A stretch of 64,000 nt of DNA from a bacterium (GTDB lineage: Bacteria > Acidobacteriota > Thermoanaerobaculia > Multivoradales > JAHEKO01): the NCBI GenBank assembly GCA_024224155.1, contig JAAENP010000200.1, forward strand, positions 31,300-95,299. The letters run 5' to 3'. Shown one piece after another: positions 58,379-64,000 of the stretch. Positions within the stretch are counted from its first letter, which is position 1. Each line of letters opens with the position of its first letter. A program made the translations under genes and the position numbers. The notes under the pieces were generated by a model. That model was not told where the DNA came from. It did no database searches and was given only the letters and a program-made list of their open reading frames with translations.

Positions 58379-58389
58379 CTCGATTGGGC

Positions 58390-61300
58390 ATGCCCCGGCG
58401 TTCCGATATTCATTCGATTCTCGTCCTTGGCTCCGGGCCCATCGTCATCGGGCAGGGCTGCGAGTTCGACTATTCCGGTACCCAGGCCTGCCGTGTGCTG
58501 CGCGCCGAGGGCTACCGGGTCGTGCTCGTCAACTCCAATCCGGCGACCATCATGACCGACCCCGAGTTTGCGGACGCGACCTACATCGAGCCACTGGTGT
58601 CCGAGGTGGTCGAGAAGATCGTCGCCGTCGAGCTGCCGGACGCGGTATTGCCCACGGTGGGCGGGCAGACCGGAATCAACCTGGCCGTCGAGCTCGCTCG
58701 GCGGGGCGTCTTTGAGAAATTCGACGTCGAGCTGCTGGGTGCCGGCATCGAGGCCCTCCAGCTGGGCGAGGACCGCTTGCTGTTCAAGCAGGCCATGGAG
58801 GAGATCGGTCTCGAGGTCCCGCGAAGCGGCTACGCCGAAAGCCTGTCCGAGGCTCACTCGATCGCCGAAGAGCTCGGCTTCCCGATGGTGATTCGCCCCA
58901 GCTTCACGCTTGGCGGAGAGGGTGGAGGCACGGTGTTCAACCGCGACGAGCTCGACGACATGATCGAATTTGCGCTCGACGCCAGCCCGTCGCGCCGCGT
59001 TCTGTTGGAGCAGTCGGTCCTCGGCTGGAAGGAGTTCGAGCTCGAGGTCATGCGCGATACCTCGGACAATGCGATTGTCGTTTGCTCGGTCGAGAACATC
59101 GACGCCATGGGTGTCCACACCGGCGACTCGATCACGGTAGCGCCGCAGCAGACGCTTTCCGATCGTGAATACCAGGAGATGCGCAACGACGCTTTTCAGG
59201 TTATCCGCAGGGTGGGAGTTGCCACGGGCGGATCCAACATCCAGTTCGCGGTCGATCCGGCCAGCGGTCGGAGGTTCGTGATCGAGATGAACCCCAGAGT
59301 GTCGCGCAGTTCGGCACTGGCATCGAAAGCCACCGGATTCCCGATTGCCAAGATTGCGGCCCTGTTGGCGGTCGGATACCGGCTCGACGAGATCCCGAAC
59401 GAGATCACCGGGAAGACCTTTGCAGCCTTCGAGCCGAGTCTCGACTACACGGTAGTAAAGATTCCGCGTTGGGCGTTCGAGAAGTTCCCGGAGGCGCCTT
59501 CGGAGCTTGGCACTTCGATGAAGTCCGTCGGCGAGGTCATGGCGATTGGAGCCACCTTCGGTGAGGCGCTGATGAAGGGCATGTCTTCGCTCGAGTTGGA
59601 CGGCGATCTCGCCGACCGCGAGCAGAGGCTCTCGGACCCGGTGCGCCTCCGGGCGCGTCTCCAAAGTCCGAACTGGGAGCGGCTGTTCGCCGTCTTCGCC
59701 GCCCTGCGTCAAGGTTGGACGGTTGCGGAGGTGGCCGCGGCCGCCGCGGTGGACCCTTGGTTCTTGCGCGAGATCAAGCTCATCATCGATCTCGAAACCG
59801 AGGTCGCGTGTTTTGACCTGGCTTCGGCGCCAGACTCGTTGCTTGCCGAAGCCACTGCCGCCGGCCTGAATGAGACCGTTCTGGCGCGCCGGCTCACCAC
59901 TAGCACCGAGGATCTTCGCCGCCACCTCGAGGAGAGGGGGCTTGGGAAGGTTTACAAGAGAGTCGACACCTGTGCCGCGGAGTTCCCGGCCAGGACGCCG
60001 TACCTCTATTCGACCCGCGGGGCGGAGGACGAGACCGACCGTAGCGAGCGCGCCAAGGTCGTGATACTCGGATCGGGCCCGAACCGAATCGGCCAGGGAA
60101 TCGAGTTCGACTACTGCTGCGTTCACGCCGCGTTCTCGCTGTCCGCGCTGGGCTACGAGACCGTGATGATCAACTGCAACCCGGAAACCGTGTCGACCGA
60201 TTACGACACCTCCGATCGTCTCTATTTCGAGCCGCTGACACTGGAACACGTGCTGTCGGTCTGCCGGAACGAGAAGCCCACGGGTGTGGTCGTTCAGCTC
60301 GGTGGTCAGACTCCGCTCAAACTGGCGCGGGGACTCGAGGCGGCCGGGATTCCCATCCTCGGCACGCCGACGGATGCCATCGATCTGGCCGAAGACCGCG
60401 AGCGATTCGGTGACCTTCTTCGCCGCGAGGGGATTCGCCAGCCCCTGAACGGAACGGCGCAGTCGATCGACGAGGCTCTGGCAGTGGCCGAGTCGATCGG
60501 CTATCCGGTACTGGTTCGTCCGAGCTACGTTCTGGGCGGCCGGGCGATGGCTGTTTGCTACGAGCCCGCGACGCTCAAGCGTTGCATGCGCGAGGCCGGA
60601 GAGATCTCTCCGGGGCAGCCGGTACTGCTCGATCGTTTCTTGGAGGACGCGATCGAGGTCGACCTGGATCTCCTGGCCGACGGCCGGCGCGTCGTCGTCG
60701 CGGGGATTCTCCGCCACATCGAGGAGGCGGGCATTCACTCCGGAGACTCGGCTGCCGTACTGCCACCCCTGGGTGTCGAAGAACGGCACACTCGGGAGAT
60801 GTCGGCGATCGCCGAGCGCATCGCTCTTCGCCTGGGCGTCGTAGGCCTGATGAACGTTCAATTCGCGATCCACGAGGACGAGCTCTACGTGCTCGAGGTG
60901 AACCCACGCGCGTCGCGCACGGTTCCGTTCATCGCCAAGGCTGTGGGCCAGCCGCTCGCCGGAATCGCGGCCCAGCTTATGGCGGGCGAGACCCTCGAGT
61001 CGGTCGGCTTCGTCGAACAGCCCGAGGTACCGGCGGTGTTCGTCAAGGCGCCGGTCTTTCCTTTTCGGAGATTCTCCGGCGTCGATCCGATCCTGGGACC
61101 GGAAATGAAATCCACCGGTGAAGTGATGGGTGTCGGACGGAATCTAGGTGAGGCCTTCGCGAAGGCCTGGCTGGGAGCCGGTCACGTTTTGCCCTTGGGT
61201 GGGACCGCGTTTGTTTCGGTCATCGATCGCGACAAGCCGGTGGCGGCGAAGATCGCCAAAGGGCTGGCGGAGCTTGGCTTTTCCCTGGTTGCGACGGCCG

Positions 61301-61617
61301 GGACCGCCGAGTTTCTGCGCGGCCGGGGAGTCGAGGTCGGGGCAGTTCTCAAGATCCACGAGGGCCGGCCGCATGTCGGCGACCGGCTCATCAACCGTGA
61401 GATCGATCTGGTGATCAACACCCCGATGGGACAGCTGTCTCACGAGGATGACTCCTATATTCGCGAGACCGCTCTGAAGTTCGACATTCCCTGCATCACG
61501 ACGCTCTCGGGGGCGCGCGCGGCGGTAGAGGCCATCGCGACGCTCAAGTCGAGCGAGCTCGAGGTGCGGCCGCTGGGAGCGCTCGCCACGCGGGCGAATA
61601 TCCCCATGTCGTCCTAG
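58390..61617 (+). CDS. carB: Carbamoyl-phosphate synthase large subunit
   Basis: 1075 residues, standard length. Two carboxyphosphate/carbamate synthetic halves each carry an ATP-grasp domain: [20 protein letters not shown] and [12 protein letters not shown] in the first, [20 protein letters not shown] and [11 protein letters not shown] in the second. The C-terminal MGS-like allosteric domain starts near 940 ([20 protein letters not shown]). It makes carbamoyl phosphate for arginine and pyrimidines, with CarA. ATG 58390 is used; a TTG at 58384 adds two residues. Confidence 0.97.
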   Translation: MPRRSDIHSILVLGSGPIVIGQGCEFDYSGTQACRVLRAEGYRVVLVNSNPATIMTDPEFADATYIEPLVSEVVEKIVAVELPDAVLPTVGGQTGINLAVELARRGVFEKFDVELLGAGIEALQLGEDRLLFKQAMEEIGLEVPRSGYAESLSEAHSIAEELGFPMVIRPSFTLGGEGGGTVFNRDELDDMIEFALDASPSRRVLLEQSVLGWKEFELEVMRDTSDNAIVVCSVENIDAMGVHTGDSITVAPQQTLSDREYQEMRNDAFQVIRRVGVATGGSNIQFAVDPASGRRFVIEMNPRVSRSSALASKATGFPIAKIAALLAVGYRLDEIPNEITGKTFAAFEPSLDYTVVKIPRWAFEKFPEAPSELGTSMKSVGEVMAIGATFGEALMKGMSSLELDGDLADREQRLSDPVRLRARLQSPNWERLFAVFAALRQGWTVAEVAAAAAVDPWFLREIKLIIDLETEVACFDLASAPDSLLAEATAAGLNETVLARRLTTSTEDLRRHLEERGLGKVYKRVDTCAAEFPARTPYLYSTRGAEDETDRSERAKVVILGSGPNRIGQGIEFDYCCVHAAFSLSALGYETVMINCNPETVSTDYDTSDRLYFEPLTLEHVLSVCRNEKPTGVVVQLGGQTPLKLARGLEAAGIPILGTPTDAIDLAEDRERFGDLLRREGIRQPLNGTAQSIDEALAVAESIGYPVLVRPSYVLGGRAMAVCYEPATLKRCMREAGEISPGQPVLLDRFLEDAIEVDLDLLADGRRVVVAGILRHIEEAGIHSGDSAAVLPPLGVEERHTREMSAIAERIALRLGVVGLMNVQFAIHEDELYVLEVNPRASRTVPFIAKAVGQPLAGIAAQLMAGETLESVGFVEQPEVPAVFVKAPVFPFRRFSGVDPILGPEMKSTGEVMGVGRNLGEAFAKAWLGAGHVLPLGGTAFVSVIDRDKPVAAKIAKGLAELGFSLVATAGTAEFLRGRGVEVGAVLKIHEGRPHVGDRLINREIDLVINTPMGQLSHEDDSYIRETALKFDIPCITTLSGARAAVEAIATLKSSELEVRPLGALATRANIPMSS

Positions 61618-61620
61618 GAC

Positions 61621-61629
61621 TGCTAGGCT
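61621..61629 (+). promoter_or_regulatory. Candidate extended -10 (TGCTAGGCT) for fumC
   Basis: TGC plus TAGGCT lies directly after the carB stop, 89 nt before ATG 61719. The hexamer equals the one proposed for metH. The leader would carry the GAGGGG ribosome-binding site. Confidence 0.4.
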
Positions 61630-61718
61630 TGTGCGGAGCCGTGGTGGTGCCGGATCCGCTTCCCCCACCTCCGCGAGCCAACACGTTCTCAGGGACCAAG
61701 GATGGAGCGAGGGGACAC

Positions 61719-63122
61719 ATGTCTGAACAGAGAGTCGAGAAAGACAGTCTGGGCGAAATCGAAGTACCGGCGGGTGCCTACTACGGCGCGCAGACAGAGC
61801 GCGCACGGCGAAACTTCCCGATCAGCGATCTGACCTTCCCGCGCCGATTCATAGAAGCACTGGGTCTGATCAAAGGCGAGTGCGCGGCGGTCAACGAGGA
61901 GATGGGCCACCTCGACTCGAAACTGGCCGAGGCGATCCGGAAGGCGGCCGACGAAATCGTCGCGGGAGATCTGGACAGCCACTTCCCGCTGGACATCTTC
62001 CAAACAGGTTCCGGAACCTCGACCAACATGAACGTCAACGAGGTGATCTCGAATCGGGCGATCGAGATTCTGGGCGGGGAGCTGGGTAGCAAGACTCCGG
62101 TTCATCCGAACGACCACGTGAATCGGGGGCAATCGTCGAACGACGTCATCCCGACTGCGATTCACGTGTCGGCGTACTCGGCGATCGTTGCCGAGCTCGA
62201 GCCGGCACTCGAAGAGCTGGCGTCGGAGCTGGAGGCCAAGGCCTCGGAGTTCGATGACGTCGTCAAGATCGGTCGCACCCACCTTCAGGACGCCGTTCCG
62301 GTTCGACTGGGCCAGGAGTTTTCCGGTTACGCTCAACAGATTCGCAATGGACTCGAGCGTCTCGCCGCGGCCAAGCCCCGACTGGCTCAGCTTGCCCTCG
62401 GTGGAACGGCCGTGGGAACCGGTCTGAACGCGCCGGAAGGGTTCGCCGATCGCGTGATCTCGCGCATGGCGGACCGCACCGGCTTCGCCTTCGTGCCGGC
62501 GCCGAATCGATTCGAAGCCCTTGCCGCCAAGGACGCGGCCGTGGAAGCGTCGGGCGCGGTCAAGGTGATCGCCGTGTCGCTGACCAAGATCGCCAACGAT
62601 CTGCGCTGGCTGGGCTCGGGGCCGCGTTGCGGCATCGGCGAGATTCTCCTGCCCAGCTTGCAGCCGGGGAGCTCGATCATGCCCGGGAAGGTCAATCCCG
62701 TGATTCCGGAATCGGTCTTGATGGTGGCTGCCCAGGTCGTGGGCAACGATGCGGCGATTACGGTCGGCGGGATGTCCGGAGTCTTCGAGCTGAACGTGAT
62801 GATGCCGGTGATCGCCTACAATTTGCTCCAGGCGATCACCATCACCGCGAACGCCAGCTCGAACCTCGCGCGCCGCTGCGTCAAGGGCCTCGAGGCCGAT
62901 CGCGAGAGAGCCCGAGACATGGTGGAGAAGTCGCTTGCGATGGTCACGTCTCTGGCGCCGAAGATCGGCTACGATCGTGCCGCCGAGATCGCCAAAGAGG
63001 CCTACAAAACGGGGCGTACGGTACGCGAGCTGGCTCTCGACAAGGAAGTGCTTCCCAAAGAAGAGCTCGAGGAAGCTCTGGATCCACGCGCGCAGACCGA
63101 GGGCGGGGTGCAGAGTCACTGA
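61719..63122 (+). CDS. fumC: Class II fumarate hydratase
   Basis: 467 residues, standard length. The superfamily signature GSSIMPGKVNPVIPE is intact, as are TGSGTSTNMNVNEVISN and GRTHLQDAVPVRLGQEF with the catalytic His region. It converts fumarate to malate in the TCA cycle. The signature and length favour fumarase over aspartase. GAGGGG precedes the ATG. dinB begins 1 nt after the stop. Confidence 0.94.
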   Translation: MSEQRVEKDSLGEIEVPAGAYYGAQTERARRNFPISDLTFPRRFIEALGLIKGECAAVNEEMGHLDSKLAEAIRKAADEIVAGDLDSHFPLDIFQTGSGTSTNMNVNEVISNRAIEILGGELGSKTPVHPNDHVNRGQSSNDVIPTAIHVSAYSAIVAELEPALEELASELEAKASEFDDVVKIGRTHLQDAVPVRLGQEFSGYAQQIRNGLERLAAAKPRLAQLALGGTAVGTGLNAPEGFADRVISRMADRTGFAFVPAPNRFEALAAKDAAVEASGAVKVIAVSLTKIANDLRWLGSGPRCGIGEILLPSLQPGSSIMPGKVNPVIPESVLMVAAQVVGNDAAITVGGMSGVFELNVMMPVIAYNLLQAITITANASSNLARRCVKGLEADRERARDMVEKSLAMVTSLAPKIGYDRAAEIAKEAYKTGRTVRELALDKEVLPKEELEEALDPRAQTEGGVQSH

Positions 63123-63123
63123 G

Positions 63124-64000
63124 GTGACGGCGGATTCGCTCGATCGCAGGATCCTGCACTGCGACATGGACTGCTTCTACGCGGCGGTCCACATGCGCGA
63201 CGAGCCTCCGCTCAGAGGCAAGCCGGTTGTGATCGGCGGCAGTCCGGAGGGGCGTGGCGTGGTCGCCGCCGCCAGCTACGAGGCGCGCGCCTTCGGGATT
63301 CGATCGGCAATGCCTGCCGCCCGCGCCCGGAGACGCTGCCCCAAAGCCGTGTTTCTGCGGCCCGACTTTCCGAGATATCGGCGCGAGTCGGAGGAGATCT
63401 TCAAGATCTTTCGGCAGTTCACGCAGGTGGTTCAGCCGGTCTCGATCGACGAAGCCTACCTCGACGTCTCCGATGTGTGGCGAGGTTACGGCAGCGCGAC
63501 CGCTCTGGCCGGAGAGCTCCGCGCCCGAGTGCTCGTCCAGCGAGCCCTGACCGTCAGCGTAGGTGTCGCGCCCAATCGCCTGGTGGCCAAAATCGCCTCC
63601 GACTACGACAAGCCCGATGGCCTGACCGTGATCTCGCCGCGCCGGGTGCAGCGCTTTCTGGATCCACTACCGATCCGCAAGTTGCCCGGTGTCGGTCCGG
63701 TTACCGAGAAAAAGCTCATCGGCCACGGCTTCGAGACCATTTCCGACTTGCGCCGCGAGAGTCGAGCCAGCCTCGAAGGGCTCCTGGGGAGCTACGGTGC
63801 GGCGCTCTTCCGCTACTGCCGCGGTATCGACGAGCGACCGGTGCGCCTCGAGCGCGAGCGCAAGAGCCTCAGTTCGGAGAGTACTTTCGCCCGCGACTTG
63901 GGATCGGTCGAGGATGTGCGCGCCGAAGTTAATCGCCTGGCTGAGGGTGTGGCGGCTTCGTTGGGGAAGCGCGAGCTTTCGGCGGGTACGATAACGATCA
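63124..64000 (+). CDS. dinB: DNA polymerase IV (Y family), 3' end cut off by window
   Basis: 292 residues are visible from GTG 63124, which follows GAGG of the fumC end; the frame runs off the right edge. ILHCDMDCFYAAVHMRDEPP carries the first catalytic Asp pair, GVVAAASYEARAFGIRSAMP the conserved finger segment, and VSIDEAYLDVS the second acidic cluster. VGVAPNRLVAKIASDYDKPD and KLPGVGPVTEKKL follow (palm and thumb HhH). It is an error-prone translesion polymerase. Linkage to fumC is probably only positional. Confidence 0.95.
   Translation, partial: MTADSLDRRILHCDMDCFYAAVHMRDEPPLRGKPVVIGGSPEGRGVVAAASYEARAFGIRSAMPAARARRRCPKAVFLRPDFPRYRRESEEIFKIFRQFTQVVQPVSIDEAYLDVSDVWRGYGSATALAGELRARVLVQRALTVSVGVAPNRLVAKIASDYDKPDGLTVISPRRVQRFLDPLPIRKLPGVGPVTEKKLIGHGFETISDLRRESRASLEGLLGSYGAALFRYCRGIDERPVRLERERKSLSSESTFARDLGSVEDVRAEVNRLAEGVAASLGKRELSAGTITI

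Noticed and set aside
58294..58380. tRNA-like T-arm (GGGGTTCGAGTCCC) before carB
   Set aside because: A T-arm and a weak acceptor match can be drawn, but no D-arm or anticodon stem-loop fits between them, and a promoter-like -10 overlaps its 3' end.

Overview
The window is GC-rich, densely packed bacterial chromosomal DNA with no phage, IS element, CRISPR array, rRNA or tRNA gene that I can support. A diderm cell is indicated by a LolC/E-type permease, lipoproteins with lipoboxes, a bifunctional class A PBP, HflKC and an EnvC-like protein. The gene mix (two PATAN/DUF4388 proteins, DUF1844, dnaK-hsp20-hspR order, many Acidobacteria-type hypotheticals) suggests an Acidobacteriota lineage, perhaps Thermoanaerobaculia-like. 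That is an inference from family memory, not from a search; Myxococcota-like lineages remain possible.

Layout. 1-5 kb: end of a VanZ-like gene, metF, then metH behind a promoter, S-box-type SAM riboswitch and intrinsic terminator. 5-15.5 kb: ABC-F ATPase, class A PBP, divergent UvrA, a MauE/DoxX-like membrane protein with a periplasmic thioredoxin, a half-size VOC protein and a LuxE-like protein. 15.5-26 kb: ferredoxin, a nuclease-XPD helicase fusion, hflK-hflC-dacB, a left-handed beta-helix transferase, 3-methyladenine glycosylase, a PATAN protein, glpX. 26-34 kb: glutaryl-CoA-type dehydrogenase, CPBP protease, anti-sigma/antagonist pair, peptide-binding lipoprotein, an EnvC-like/S41-like pair that both lack catalytic residues, mazG. 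34-45 kb: DUF1844, TPR and PATAN membrane proteins, the heat-shock operon dnaK-hsp20-hspR, a DnaC-like ATPase, a SpoIID protein.

44.9-50.3 kb holds the most striking locus: a compact bacterial microcompartment (BMC) operon. It encodes an RpiB-like isomerase, DeoC aldolase and acylating aldehyde dehydrogenase, each with a candidate N-terminal encapsulation helix, plus one hexamer, two tandem-domain trimers and three pentamer proteins. The inferred chemistry is sugar phosphate to aldehyde to acyl-CoA inside a shell. The RpiB-like enzyme has Asp where the catalytic Cys normally sits, and the locus has no obvious NAD+ or CoA recycling enzyme.

50.3-64 kb: a methylmalonyl-CoA pathway set (acyl-CoA dehydrogenase, meaB, epimerase), DAHP synthase, carA, a LolC/E-like permease, a hairpin-rich intergenic stretch with a 33-residue ORF, carB, fumC and a truncated dinB. 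Two genome-wide themes recur. One is a -10 element (often TGCTAnnnT) lying 6-9 nt before start codons without a Shine-Dalgarno, which suggests many leaderless mRNAs. The other is a dispersed hairpin repeat found three times just after stop codons.
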